Assembly: GCA_023014485.1 (NCBI GenBank)
Contig: JAJOZX010000089.1
Span: forward strand, 1,456,501 to 1,520,500
Length of the DNA stretch: 64,000 nt
Origin: Bathynomus jamesi
Lineage: Eukaryota > Arthropoda > Malacostraca > Isopoda > Cirolanidae
Direction: 5' to 3'
Each line of letters starts with the position of its first letter. Position 1 is the first letter of the stretch. This document shows positions 44,869 to 55,439 of this stretch, one piece after another. The translations under genes were made by a program, and so were the position numbers. The notes beneath the pieces are model-generated. The model was not told where the DNA came from, searched no databases, and was given only the letters and a program-made list of their open reading frames with translations.

Positions 44869-45688
44869 CAGGGCTGTGGAGTCGGAGTCGGAAGCAATTT
44901 TGGTGGTGCTGGAGTCGGAGTCGGAGTCAGTAAAAATGTACCGACTCCGACCTCAATATAAATTTTAATAAAATGTTTTTGTGTGTGATATCACTGGCAG
45001 CTATAGTGGTTAAACCACTTAAATAATAAACACAATGTTTTCCATTTCAGACACTAATGCCATTAATTCATTTTTTCTTTTCAGATAATATTTTTTATTT
45101 TTAATGCTTATTTAATTTCGAGTTCTTTCTAAATTTCATAAGTTTTTAACTTTCAAGTCTAAAACCACTTTCACAATGGCAAAGACACTTCTAACAAAGT
45201 CTGCAGTTTTTGAATATTTTACAATAACCACAGATGGGAAACATTTCGTGTGTCAGTGTATGATAGAAGATGATGATGATGAAAAATTATGTGAAGCAAA
45301 AATCAGTGGTTTTACTGGCTCTGATAAAAATGCACCAACCAGAGCATCAAATTTGAAAAGACATTTGCAGCGTTTCCATCCCAAAATTTTAGAAGTTGTC
45401 ATTGAGAAAGATAGTAATAAAAACCTTGCAACTACTTCAAAGTTAACAAAAGATCAGAAATCTACTGAACGACAAGCACCACTTACAAGATACTTTACTA
45501 CAGACAAAGTTACCGTAACAATGACCACAGATGATGATGATTCACGTGGTGGTGATGAAATGCCTCTTGTGTAATTATCATCATAGCAGATTTAGAATTA
45601 ATATACCTTCGGAGTCGGAGTCGGATAGACAAAAAATTGAGGAGTCGGAGTCGGAGTCGGTTTTTTATGTGCCGACTCCACAGCCCTG
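44869..45688 (+). mobile_element. hAT element in mariner, BED finger only
   Basis: TIRs CAGGGCTGTGGAGTCGGAGT and CCGACTCCACAGCCCTG, subterminal GGAGTC repeats. Perfect 8-bp duplication CTTTATCA on both sides (44861-44868, 45689-45696). It lies just after the mariner stop codon, so the mariner gene is untouched. Confidence 0.95.
45176..45574 (+). CDS. hAT-derived BED-type zinc finger protein
   Basis: The 132-codon frame MAKTLLTKSAVFEYFTITTD carries HFVCQCM, then RASNLKRHLQRFHP, a BED finger (C..C ... H....H). Acidic runs (DDDDE) and APLTRYFTTDK follow, after which the reading frame ends. The catalytic domain of a hAT transposase is absent. It may bind the hAT ends as an internal deletion product. 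Confidence 0.72.
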   Translation: MAKTLLTKSAVFEYFTITTDGKHFVCQCMIEDDDDEKLCEAKISGFTGSDKNAPTRASNLKRHLQRFHPKILEVVIEKDSNKNLATTSKLTKDQKSTERQAPLTRYFTTDKVTVTMTTDDDDSRGGDEMPLV

Positions 45689-45874
45689 CTTTATCATTTT
45701 ATGATTGAATTCCATATAATTTCCAAGTGCTTCACAAAAATAGATCCTGACTTTACGTACACCCTGTATATATATATCTCGAATAGGTCTAGCGTATTTA
45801 AGTAATTATGTAGCCTACGTCCTACTAGAAATTTTAAAAATTATGCGTAAGCAGCTTAAGTAGTATCTTAATTA

Positions 45875-45966
45875 TTATGAGAGGAGGGGCGACAAGCTTG
45901 ACCTTCGTGAAATGAGGAATCATCGCACGGAACATTTGAAAAGCAAGCAAGCAAGCAAGCAAGCGC

Positions 45967-46035
<69 letters not shown>
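45875..46035 (+). mobile_element. LINE 3'-end fragment with (GT)n
   Basis: 45877-45945 equals the 3' end of the LINE at 26290-26345 (GAGAGGAGGGGCGACAAGCT). It is followed by AAGC repeats (45942-45964) and a GT run of about 70 bp. Confidence 0.88.
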
Positions 46036-46038
<3 letters not shown>

Positions 46039-46940
46039 CAATCCTGATAAAACTAATTCATTTAATACATCTCAAATTCACTGTAATGATGGTCTACAGT
46101 AGGAACCAAAAACCTGGTCGGTTATCTTCAAAATTTTGGCGTATATAACTCATTAAACTGTTTATCACACATTACTCTCCGTTTAATGTTAAGGACAAAC
46201 TTTAGATCCACTCTTTCACAATTAGATCCCCAAATATTAAAAAAAATCCTCATTTTTTGGGAAATTAAAAAACTTGTACTGTTTGTGGAAGCTTCTACAT
46301 TGTTTCAGAGTACCGCAGCACACTTCAAAAGCATTCTCCATTTATTTACAATTAATAAACTTTAACTTCAATTGCTTTGAATGTGACTCCATCAGTTTCT
46401 AATTTACAGTAGAGTCATTACGTCATCAACCTCCAACATCTATGATTGGCTGCAAAAATAGTCCCGTCCGAGTTGCATGATTATAATATTGCAATATTTA
46501 AGGCTATTAATTAACGAAGAAATTATAAATTAAATGCAAAATTTTATAAGAGTAAATTTTATATGTTGAAATTACATAATAAAAATTGCCCGATTCGCTG
46601 TCATTTTAAAAACCTATGTACCCATTTGGCTACTCACTGGGGGTTATAAGCGCAGGCATTTTCACAAGAATATTCCCAAAGACTATTTATATATATCGGC
46701 TCTGGGGAAAGGCGGTGGAAGTTTGGCGGTTTGACAAATAAGAGTGGGTGGTTGAGTTAACGGAAAATTAATCTTTTCTTTGTTTTACAATAATTTGCGA
46801 TCATATTTTTCCTTTTTCTCTCTTGTTATTGCTTGAGTAATTAATGTTTCTCGGCCAGAGATGTTTCAGCCCGTAGCTTTCTTACAATTCATGACCATTT
46901 AGAATCACTCTCTAACAGAGAACAGAGTAATTCTAAATGG
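46036..46940. other. Intron sequence without recognised features
   Basis: No gene supported. A hairpin at 46896-46944 (TGACCATTTAGAAT and complement) ends next to the LINE that follows. Confidence 0.4.
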
Positions 46941-46944
46941 TCAT

Positions 46945-47870
46945 GAATCTGGGTGGCAAACGGGAAAGGTGGGGTACCACAAGGATCAGTGTTAGGTCCA
47001 CTACTCTTTATTTTGTATCTAAATTATTTAGAGAAGGGAGCAGATAGTAGTTTCTAAATTTTCAGATGAACAACAGTAGTTGCCTCCGTTACAAATATAG
47101 AAAATTCTTAAAACTACAAAAAGATCTTGACAGATTAGTTGCCTGGGCTCGTAAATGGCAAATGGAAATTAATGTTCAAAAATGCAAAGTTATCCATTTT
47201 GGTAGAAGTAATGAAAATTTTAGTTATGAGATGCGAGGGAACTGGTTAGAGGATGTTAGACAGGAAAAACATCTTGGCATTGTAGTTAGTGATGATCTAA
47301 AATTTTCCAAGCTAGAAATAAGGCAAATAAAATGTTAGATATTATTAAGAGGAATGTTAGTTACAAGAGTAAGGAATTCATCTGTAAATTATATAATTCT
47401 TATGTTAGGCCTCACTTAGAATATTGCATTCAAGCTTGGTCCCCTCACCTTAGACATGATATTGATATACTTGAAGGTGAGCAACGTAGGGCAACCAAAC
47501 TTATCCATAACCTACGAAGACTGGAATACAGGGAAAGATTAATGGAACTGGGTAAGTGGGTATGTCTAGTTTTGAGAGACTGTTTGAGGGGAAGATATGA
47601 TACAGATGTTTAAAATATTTTCAGGCTTGGACAAATTAGATGTTCGTAACTTTTTCTTATTAGAGTTTGATGGAAAAACCGGAGAGCATAATAAGAAAAT
47701 TAGAAAACAGACGTATAGACTGGATCTACGAAAATACTTTGTCGTCGTACAGTAGTAGATTTTTGGAGTGACTTGCTATATAATGTGGTAAATTGTAGTA
47801 CCTTAGTTTTAAGATATGTTTGGACACTTTCATGAATAAGAGAGAGAGTTTGTCGATTGTAAATAATATA
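46945..47870 (+). mobile_element. LINE RT fragment (CR1/L2-like)
   Basis: GVPQGSVLGPLLFILYLNYL near 46970 (RT motif B/4), a decayed catalytic region near 47060, LDRLVAWARKWQMEINVQKC, HLGIVVSDDLKFS, SYVRPHLEYCIQAWSPHLRH, LEGEQRRATKLIHNLRRLEY. At least three frameshifts. Truncated at 5'. Different from the 24.3-kb LINE family. Confidence 0.9.
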
Positions 47871-47874
47871 TTTT

Positions 47875-49188
47875 TAGCTAAAGTTATGTAGGCTGCTTTG
47901 GTAGCTCTGTGAATGGCTGTATGTTGGTTAGCTGACTCGAGATTGACGTTCGCACAATTTCATTATAAAATATAGCTTATGACAGGGATAACCTTGATAG
48001 GACCGAGTGGCTTCATGCTTTCCAAATGAAATGTAATGTGATCCTTTAAGTCAATTTGTTCTGTCCATTTTTTTTTTTTAATTCAATCACCCCCTTGTAA
48101 TTAACTTTAAAATTAAATCCTAAACATTCGGTGTATTTTTTGTTTTTTGAACCACTTGTGGGAAAGTGAGGATCAGATATAGAGATCAGTGTATCTGGTG
48201 GTGACCGAATCCTCGCGTCATTCAGGAGAGCGCTGTATGGTCATACGAAAACGCTATTTTGGACCAGTCATAAGTATCGCAGGCTGACGACGCAGGACAT
48301 TTGTATTTTTTACCTTATTTCTCGTTGTTAGGTTAAGATCCTGATTTAAACATAAATACATATAGAATGACTTGGTTAAATTAATAGGCAGTGACTGATA
48401 GGGAAGGCTCATTGCTTATTTAATAGAGGCTCTCGCGCGCCAGGTAAGCTTCCGACGAGCAAAGAGGCCCTCAGTTACAAGGACAAGAGGAAGCCTCAAA
48501 GACCTTTCTGTCCATTCCGGGGGGAGTGGGGGGTGTCTGTTATCAAACTAGTTGATTTTTGAACTATTCTAGCAGTAGTAGAAAACTGGATAGAAAAGTA
48601 TAAGGCTCTCCCCCGACAAGAGGTGGGTACGGAAAAAAGTTGAAGAAAGTACCTTGACACTGGAAAAGTAGCCAAAGAAATTTTACGGGAAAGAGGAGAA
48701 TCTACAAACTAGCTCTACAATTACGCTATGCACACATATATCGTACTATTACTATTATTATATAAACTATTATATTTGTGCCGAACGCACATCAACCACT
48801 TGGTATCGTCACAGTTGGCAGAGAGATTGTCTTTGCCCGTTCGAGTGGCTGGACTTCGACATTGTTAAAACTGCAGTCCCAGGTTAGCCCATGTCACCCT
48901 AATACCCGTACACGCTACTAAAGAATTAGAGCATAAGGGAACTTTGAGAAGGCTAAATTCTAAAAAGGTTTTACAGAACTGAAAACGAGACCGAACAACA
49001 GTCTAACAACTATAATATACCATAATGCCTAAAAGTTTCAGATATTTCGCGTCATGCTTGTAACCTTCATCAAAGGCATTACGCATCACTAACCTAACCT
49101 TCACGAAGTGATTGAGGGTCGAAGGCATAACGCGAAATGCCTGAAACTTCAAGGTATTACGTGAAATGAATGGTTTCACATACTGACA

Positions 49189-49204
<16 letters not shown>
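47875..49204. other. Intron sequence with a small inverted repeat
   Basis: No gene supported. 49015-49165 is an imperfect palindrome (GCCTAAAAGTTTCAGATATT and CGCGAAATGCCTGAAACTTC). (TAA)n at 49191-49218. Confidence 0.45.
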
Positions 49205-49219
<15 letters not shown>

Positions 49220-49272
49220 TAATAATATATATATATGATGAATAAAAATACGAAGGAAAGTAAAACAGAGTG

Positions 49273-49312
49273 GTGCTCAAGCGCTTTTGTTTAATGACAT
49301 CCTCAGGAACAC
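49273..49312 (-). ncRNA. Hammerhead motif, mutated core (second palindrome, left)
   Basis: Same layout on the minus strand, but the strand following stem II reads AAACAAAAG in place of AGACGAAAG, so the invariant G before AA is lost. CTGAGGA and AGCGCT remain. Predicted inactive. Confidence 0.6.
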
Positions 49313-50054
49313 TAAAGTACATAAAGAGTTCAAGATTATATATAGGTTACAAAAAAAAAGTATATATATATATAGTATAGAAATAAGAAATTGTGGGAGG
49401 AGCATACACATTTGTAAGGAAAACTCCCAATTTTAGCACTTTGCTCGAATTCAACACAAGCTCAAATGAATTGTTTACAACCAGTTTTATAGATAATACC
49501 TAAATGATATATAGGTCACAAAAAATTATATAAAAATAGAAGAACAATTAAAGAAATAAAATAAAAATAAAATTAAAAATATAAAAATTGTAAGAGTAGC
49601 ATACAAGTTCAAGCTCAAATGGATTATTTACAACCTATTTTATGGATAATGCCTAAATAATATAGGTCACAAAAAATAAAAAAAGAAATAAAAATAAAAA
49701 TGAATTGAAAAATTATCTTTATTTTTATTTTTTGCGACACATTATTTAGGTTGTAAAATAGGTTGTAAATAATCCATTTGAGCTTGAATTTGTATGCTCC
49801 TCTTACAATTTTTATATTTTTAATTTTATTTTTATTTTATTTCTTTAATTGATCTTCTATTTTTATATAATTTTTTTGTGACCTATATATCATTTAGGTA
49901 TTATCTATAAAACTGGTTGTAAACAATTCATTTGAGCTTGTGTTGAATTCGAGCAAAGTGCTAAAATTGGGAGTTTTCCTTACAAATGTGTATGATCCTC
50001 CCACAATTTCTTATTTCTATACTATATATATATATACTTTTTTTTTGTAACCTA

Positions 50055-50781
50055 CAGGGTGTCCCATAAGTCTGGACCCATAGGGATTTATAATATATTT
50101 TTTTATTATGTTGCAGGTAAACCATGTCACTGACTAGAGAGGAGAGAGTTCAAGTTATTTTGCTGGTCGGGACCCGCAGTCACCGGGAAGTGGCCGAAGA
50201 ATTCAACAATATGCATCCAGACCGCGCACCAATCACACACAGATGTGTTGGCAAGTTGATAGCCAAATTTAAGGAAACTGAATCCGTAGCTGACAAGCCT
50301 CGCAGAGGACCTTCAAGGACTGTTACGGAAGACGAAACCAGTACCAATGTGTTGGCTAGCTTCGCTGTCAGTCCAAAGAAGTCACTTCGACGCATGTCCA
50401 GCGAAACTGGGATCTCCAAGAGCAGCATCCACCGCATCTTGAAACTTCATCACTGGCATCCATACAAACTGCAACTCCATCAGCGTTTAAGTGAAGATGA
50501 TCCTGATAGGCGAGTTCAGTTTTGCGAATGGGCAGAAGAACAATGCGTGAGTGATGAGACGTTCCCATCAAAAATTCTGTTCTCTGATGAAGCGAACTTT
50601 TATGTTTCTGGGGAAGTCAACCGTCAGAACACTCGATACTGGTCACCAACAAATCCTCATTGGTTTGATCCTTCCAAGGACACAACGGCGGACACTTTGA
50701 ACAGATTATGTAATAAATTTTTGGACTATTTTGTAATTTTATTAATTTTGCCCTATGGGTCCAGACTTACGGGACACCCTG
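50055..50781 (+). mobile_element. Internally deleted mariner
   Basis: TIRs CAGGGTGTCCCATAAGTCTG and CAGACTTACGGGACACCCTG, TA duplication both sides. Inserted in the right arm of the Penelope palindrome. Confidence 0.95.
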
Positions 50782-50849
50782 TATATATAATCTTGAACTC
50801 TTTATGTACTTTAGTGTTCCTGAGGATGTCATTAGACGAAAGCGCTTGA
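50124..50849 (+). pseudogene. Mariner transposase, N-terminal part
   Basis: ATG at 50124. Two HTH regions: MSLTREERVQVILLVGTRSH and RMSSETGISKSSIHRILK, with a RRGPSRTVTEDE linker. Then DPDRRVQFCEWAEEQC and the first catalytic Asp in KILFSDEANFYVSGEVN. After WFDPSKD the frame jumps to unrelated 3' sequence, runs on through the right terminus, and lacks the other two catalytic residues. The deletion spans the middle of the gene. Confidence 0.9.
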
Positions 50850-50853
50850 GCAC
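50814..50853 (+). ncRNA. Hammerhead ribozyme motif (second palindrome, right)
   Basis: Identical in core and stems to the motif at 20233: stem I GTGTTC/GAGCAC, CTGAGGA, GTC-ATTA-GAC, GAAA, AGCGCT. Cleavage predicted after T50847. Preserved despite decay of the surrounding element. Confidence 0.7.
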
Positions 50854-50926
50854 CACTCTGTGTTTCCTTTCCTTCGTGGTTTTATTCATCATAAATATTT
50901 TTCACGTGTTACTTTTGTGAAATAAC

Positions 50927-50939
<13 letters not shown>

Positions 50940-50970
<31 letters not shown>

Positions 50971-51010
50971 ATATATATATATATATACAGGGTGTCCGAG
51001 AATTATCTGT
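50940..51010. repeat. (TA)n with solo mariner terminus
   Basis: TA run, then CAGGGTGTCCGAGAATTATC at 50988, a mariner-like end without a partner in the window. Confidence 0.7.
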
Positions 51011-51084
51011 ACAAGTTTTGGCTGTTATTAAAAGTCAACCATGAAGTGTAGAAATTCCAGTGTTGTCATATATATACGGTATAT

Positions 51085-51420
51085 CGTAAAGAACGACGCT
51101 TGTATAGGAGATATTCCGCGCAAGACGAGAGAGAGAGAACGAAACAAATGAAAAAATGAGGTAACCACCCGGGAATCGAACCCGGGATCTTCCGATTGCC
51201 GGTTGCCTTGGGGCATTGGTTTCTGCGAGTATGTAGAAGAATTACGGCATTTGGAAGAGTGAGGCCCATGGTGTAATGGTATCGCATCTGACCGGCAATC
51301 GGAAGATCCCGGGTTCGATTCCCGGGTGGTTACCTCATTTTTTCATGTTTCGTTCTCTCTCTCTCTCGTCTTGCGCGGAATATCTCCTATACAAGCGTCG
51401 TTCTTTACGTTATTTTACTG
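51085..51420. mobile_element. Head-to-head pair of tRNA-derived SINEs
   Basis: The left copy is antisense (51085-51205) and the right copy is sense (51263-51412), joined near their tRNA-like heads. The right head has GTGTAATGGTATCGCATCTG, CCGGCAATCGGAAGATC and GGTTCGATTCCCGGG, close to a full tRNA fold with a GGC-like anticodon loop lacking the usual U33. Tails share CAAGCGTCGTTCTTTACG. Confidence 0.82.
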
Positions 51421-51448
51421 CGTGTTCTTTGCAGTTGAATGTATACGG

Positions 51449-51476
<28 letters not shown>

Positions 51477-51479
<3 letters not shown>

Positions 51480-52380
51480 GGCGTCCCAAAAAAATGTATA
51501 CACACTTTAACAGCTGATAGCTCAATTGATGTTTCTTTTCTTTCCAAGTTAAACCCATTAGAATTAATAATGGCAGTCAGACTAAGCTTTGAACAAAGGA
51601 AATTCATTCTAAAATGCTACTGGAAGTGTGAAAACGCAGTTGAAGTGCAAAGACAGTTTAGGAGGGAGTTTCAAACAGATCCACCAACGCGACTTACCAT
51701 CACTCGAATTAGAGATAAGTTTGAAGCCGATGGAACTGTTCAGAATGTCCACAAGAAGCGTTCCGGAAGACCACGGACATCGACAAGCCCCACAAAGCAA
51801 GAAAGAGTACTGGAAACGTATCACCAAAGTCCAAGAAAATCTGTGCGGCAAGCGAGTCGTGAGGTAGGAATTTCAGAATCGTCTGTCCAACGCATTTTGA
51901 AGCGCTGTCAATGGAAAAGTTACATTCCAAGATTAGTCCATGCTATTAATGAAGATGATCCGGACCGAAGAGTGGAGTATTGCGAGTGGTACTTGGCACG
52001 ATGTGGATGTGGATTGGACGAAGGGTTTCGTAGAATACCCTCCGCGTTCACCAGACCTCACACCACGACTTTTTTTTATGGGGATACTTAAAAGACAAAG
52101 TCTACGCTATAAAACCTGCAACAGTCGCTGAATTGAGAGCAGCCATTGAACGAGAATGCACACAAATACCAAACGAAATGTTTCGTGATGTTTGCGATTC
52201 CATTGCTTCGCGTTATCAGCAGTGCCTGGACCAGAACGGACGTCAGTTTGAAAACAGGCGTTGACAAAAAAATTAAATAATGTCTGTAGATTCTATTACA
52301 TTTTGAAAATGAAATGTATTTTAATAAACACTGCCTTTATAAGTATTTAAAGTGTGTATACATTTTTTTGGGACGCCCTG
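51477..52380 (+). mobile_element. Internally deleted mariner
   Basis: Long TIRs of about 28 bp: CAGGGCGTCCCAAAAAAATG and CATTTTTTTGGGACGCCCTG extended by TATACACACTTTAA. It is embedded in (TA)n. Confidence 0.95.
51570..52264 (+). pseudogene. Mariner transposase lacking its catalytic centre
   Basis: ATG at 51570: [40 protein letters not shown] and [20 protein letters not shown] form the DNA-binding part. After [17 protein letters not shown] the sequence jumps to [11 protein letters not shown] (third Asp region), and a frameshift leads to a C-terminus ending QNGRQFENRR. The first two catalytic Asp residues are deleted. Confidence 0.9.
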
Positions 52381-52486
52381 TATATATATATATATATATA
52401 ATATATATATATTATATCCCTTCCTTACTCCCATGGGCTTCTGAGATCCCGGAACAAACTTAAAACGACGACTACACTTCTTTTAC

Positions 52487-52653
52487 CTTCCGGATCCAGG
52501 TGAGATCCTCCTTGTAAGCCCTCATAATGAGACCTTTCACAACCCAGCCCAGAAATCGCACCGACGAAGATGGCAAGTCTAAATTTTCGCTGTTGTAAAC
52601 TTTGCTACAAAACTCCACTTCTAAAGGTTTCAATAAGGATTCCAATTCGACCT
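52487..52653 (-). CDS. MMS19: MMS19 exon
   Basis: 167 nt between TGTTTCAG|AG and GAAG|GTAAAAG. It encodes VELESLLKPLEVEFCSKVYN, then SENLDLPSSSVRFLGWVVKG and LIMRAYKEDLTWIRK. The LGWVVKGLIMRAY stretch is a well-conserved helix of the C-terminal half. It ends in phase 0 and joins across the 11.2-kb transposon-filled intron to 41272. Confidence 0.88.
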
Positions 52654-52699
52654 CTGAAACATACATTATCTTCTTATTTACATTCATATAATTATTATT

Positions 52700-53850
52700 A
52701 TTAATTATTATTATTATTATATACATATATATCATTCATTGCTCACGATGGTTACAAAACTATTAGACCGAATAAAACCACCTCTCAGCAAAACTCGGGC
52801 AATAAAATAATGCTTCGCCAAAGGAAAAGACTATTACATTCAATAATATTTCTTAAATGCAGTGAAATTAAATGTAACTCTTCAACTTCTTTCTTAATTC
52901 AAGAAATTAAATAATTGCTGCCTCATTCCCATAGTTCGAGAGATTAACATAGTGCAAAACAAATTATACCAAAGCCTGCCAACATCTAGTTACAGTAGTT
53001 GTTGAAATTAAAATGTGAGCATAGACTTTGTAAATAATTTTAAACAGAAATTTTATCCAGTGAGACCTTAACATTTACTTTAAGCTCGCAACACACTTAG
53101 ATTTTAAGTGCAACTTCGCAACTTTTGACCCATTTGCTTTGGATGTGAAACTCAAAATTTTGATGGCTGTGGTATTTTTGTAGTACATTTATGGTCTTAC
53201 TGGTGTCTCCTCAATTTCACGAGAATGAAATTTAGTACAATCGTGGTCTCACTGGATATAGGTAAGCTTTGATTAGACGCCCGAAAAGATGACTAATACC
53301 TATGAATAAGGCTTACATACTTATCTTCCCCACCAACTACATTTCAAATACTCTTCAATCCTTCACATAAAGTACGTATTGTAATTTGAATAACAGTACC
53401 AATACACAAATAACGTACTGCATTAACTGAATGTAGTTAGAATTTAGGTCCTATAAAATTAATTACTACTAAGCTCTTTTACTATCGCAAACTGTAAGAA
53501 GGTTGGTAGAATGGAATAAAGTCGAACCCAAAACTTGGGAAAGAAATAAGATAAGTGGAATACTGGAATTAAATCGAAGCAGTATTTAGTGCCCGGTTAG
53601 GATACTTTTCTAGCAGTTACGTTAGATGTACAAGTTTCTATTAAATTAAAAAATTATGAAACCTTGAATTGGATCGAATTCGACCTTAATCACGCAAGTC
53701 AAGGATTGATACCCTCTTTGCCAACAAACACAAAAATTGTCGACACTTTTACCAAATTCAATCGTTGTGCCGGCCCCGTGGAGAACGAGACGTGGGTATT
53801 AAAGGAACATCAAATCACTAAAAGAACGAAATCATTACCAAAAGGATTAC
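52700..53850. other. Intron sequence without recognised features
   Basis: MMS19 intron between exons 53851 and 52653. Only an (ATT)n patch and unique AT-rich sequence. Confidence 0.6.
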
Positions 53851-53991
53851 CTGAAGGAATTTTGAGGATGTGCGAGACGAAAATGAGAGAGGCGCACTTC
53901 CTAACTCTTTCATCTTCAGCACACAAACTCCACTTCTTCACTAGATTGAAAATTTTATCGAAATTCTTCAACTTCACGGGATAATTTTCAT
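53851..53991 (-). CDS. MMS19: MMS19 exon
   Basis: 141 nt between AATTCCAG|AT and TCAG|GTAATC. It encodes ENYPVKLKNFDKIFNLVKKW, SLCAEDERVRKCASLIFVSH and ILKIPS. The CASLIF..ILKIPSG part matches the family's AAKCFAGL..K.PAG type block. It leaves one base that forms Glu with the first two bases of the exon at 52653. Confidence 0.82.
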
Positions 53992-54427
53992 CTGGAATTA
54001 ACCCTCGTAGACAATAAACCTGGTGAGGTGATTAAGAAAAGGGAGTAGCTGAGTGCACTGGGAACACCTCATCAATTGACATTCGCAAAATTTAAATAAC
54101 GCAAATTACATACGGAAGTAGCGATTGAAAAGGGGGTGAATGGGGGCCCTTCAGCTGGTTGGAAGTCAAACTCAGGCTGCGAATGATCGTGTTCGATTCC
54201 ACCCATCGCCTTAAGTGAAGATTGGCCCAGCCACCTATTCTATGACTGCCCGGGTTCAGGTGACTCTCGGAATTCAGGTTCACCCCCTTTCCTGCGGGGA
54301 TAATGGGGGTTCCGGATGTTACCTTTACTCATTATCGAGGGTAATGTCCCCTACGGCAAGTCCCCAAGGGTTAAATTTCATACATAAAGTTAGGTTACGT
54401 TAGGCTTATCAATATGTTAAGCTAAAC

Positions 54428-54671
54428 CAGTGGTTTCCAAACTGTGTTCCGCGGAATTTCTTTGGGGTTACAAGAGGTCTTCGGTGGTTCTACAAAAAAC
54501 TTTTTGGTTGCCTGAATGGGAGCAATTTTGTTTGGCCAACTGAATGGTATATTATACAAGTACATGATCTATTGGAATAACACGTAAAAATACGGCTATT
54601 TTACAGTAGGTTTCTATGATGTTGACAATTTTTGAGAGAGTTCCCTGGTGTGAAAAGTTTCAAAACCACTG
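54428..54671. mobile_element. hAT MITE
   Basis: TIRs CAGTGGTTTCCAAACTG and TTTCAAAACCACTG. 8-bp flanks AGCTAAAC and GGTTAAAC (6 of 8). 244 bp. Lies 103 bp from the MMS19 exon at 54775. Confidence 0.8.
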
Positions 54672-54774
54672 GGTTAAACCAATCAGGGGGAGATAAATTC
54701 GGTAGTAACGATAAACAGAAAATTAAAATTTATATCTTCCTGAATGGCGACTTAACACAAACGACCCGACTTAC

Positions 54775-54922
54775 AATGAGAGACGACTGTTTCGACTCTC
54801 CCACTGACGATAAATCCTTCAACGAAACCCCGTTCATTGCCGTCTCGACATCGGGCAGTGAATCGCAGTTCCTCTCTCCCAAAAGAACATCAACCAATGC
54901 TTCCACCAAGTCACAATTCTCA
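54775..54922 (-). CDS. MMS19: MMS19 exon
   Basis: 148 nt between TTTTGCAG|TGAG and CATT|GTAAGT. It encodes ENCDLVEALVDVLLGERNCD, SLPDVETAMNGVSLKDLSSV and GESKQSSLI. Consensus splice sites and position in the chain support it; it aligns to a low-conservation stretch of the family. A mariner remnant lies just upstream in the intron (55063) and a hAT MITE just downstream (54428-54671). Confidence 0.72.
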
Positions 54923-55062
54923 CTGCAAAATATTAATCAATATTATAATATAACAATACACTGCCTTAGCCACGGCTGGCCAATTTTTTTTAAAACACTT
55001 TAAAAGTTTATTTTTTATTTTTATTTTTTGTAATTACTTCAAATTACCACATCCTATGAAAT

Positions 55063-55240
55063 ACAGGGTGTTCCATAAGTCCGATCTCGCAGGAAAATTT
55101 ATTTTAAATTAAATAAATGTTCAAATTGATGTCTTGTTTTGGGACTTTTTTTTGTTGCAGGTAGAATAACATGCAATGGCTAATATGAAAGTGAGCTACA
55201 CTCCTGAGGAAAAGGCGGAGGTGGTAGTGGTAGTAGTATG
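55063..55240 (+). mobile_element. Truncated mariner 5' end
   Basis: CAGGGTGTTCCATAAGTCCG, then a leader similar to the mariner at 50055 (TTTTTTTGTTGCAGGTA) and MANMKVSYTPEEKAEVVVVV before a stop. No right terminus. Confidence 0.75.
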
Positions 55241-55439
55241 ATGATTAGGTTCAGTGGAGCGGATGTAAGCCAATACGGATAAAAAGTTTAGCTAATTAAC
55301 TTTGTATGTCCTTTCTAGGTTATAAGTGCCTTATAAAGTTACTACTTAAAACAATGTTTACCAAATTTTTATTTGTGAAAAAAAAGCCTGCCACATACTT
55401 TCAACTTATGAACCTTGGCAATCTTGAGTCTTAACCAAC

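Larger units (their letters stand above)
43724..45766 (+). mobile_element. DD41D-type mariner element with hAT insertion
   Basis: TIRs CAGGGTGTACATAAAGTCAG and CTGACTTTACGTACACCCTG, with TA at both sides. After removing the 820-bp hAT (44869-45688) and its duplication the element is about 1.2 kb with a nearly complete transposase gene. A foldback relative is at 61846-62563. Confidence 0.93.
49205..50945. mobile_element. Second Penelope-like palindrome, mariner inside
   Basis: Head-to-head arms, 49230 to about 49700 and about 49710-50930, carrying only the start of the nuclease region and 3' UTR (ATAAAACTGGTTGTAAACAA). Outer sequences CGAAGGAAAG...GTGCTCAAGCGCTTT match those of 13957-20351. 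The right arm has a mariner at 50055-50781. The family is the same as at 14 kb but diverged. Confidence 0.87.

Noticed and set aside
44764..44961. Gly/Val-rich frame crossing the mariner end
   Set aside because: It reads through the hAT terminal GGAGTC repeats; no independent gene.
51263..51335. Functional tRNA gene
   Set aside because: It folds roughly like a tRNA, but the anticodon loop lacks U33, and the same unit with the same downstream tail occurs at 43112 and 51085, so it is a SINE head.
54020..54056. Missing MMS19 micro-exon
   Set aside because: The segment would encode a plausible ALSYSLFL stretch, but it leaves an intron of only 28 nt to the next exon and has no AG at the needed position.
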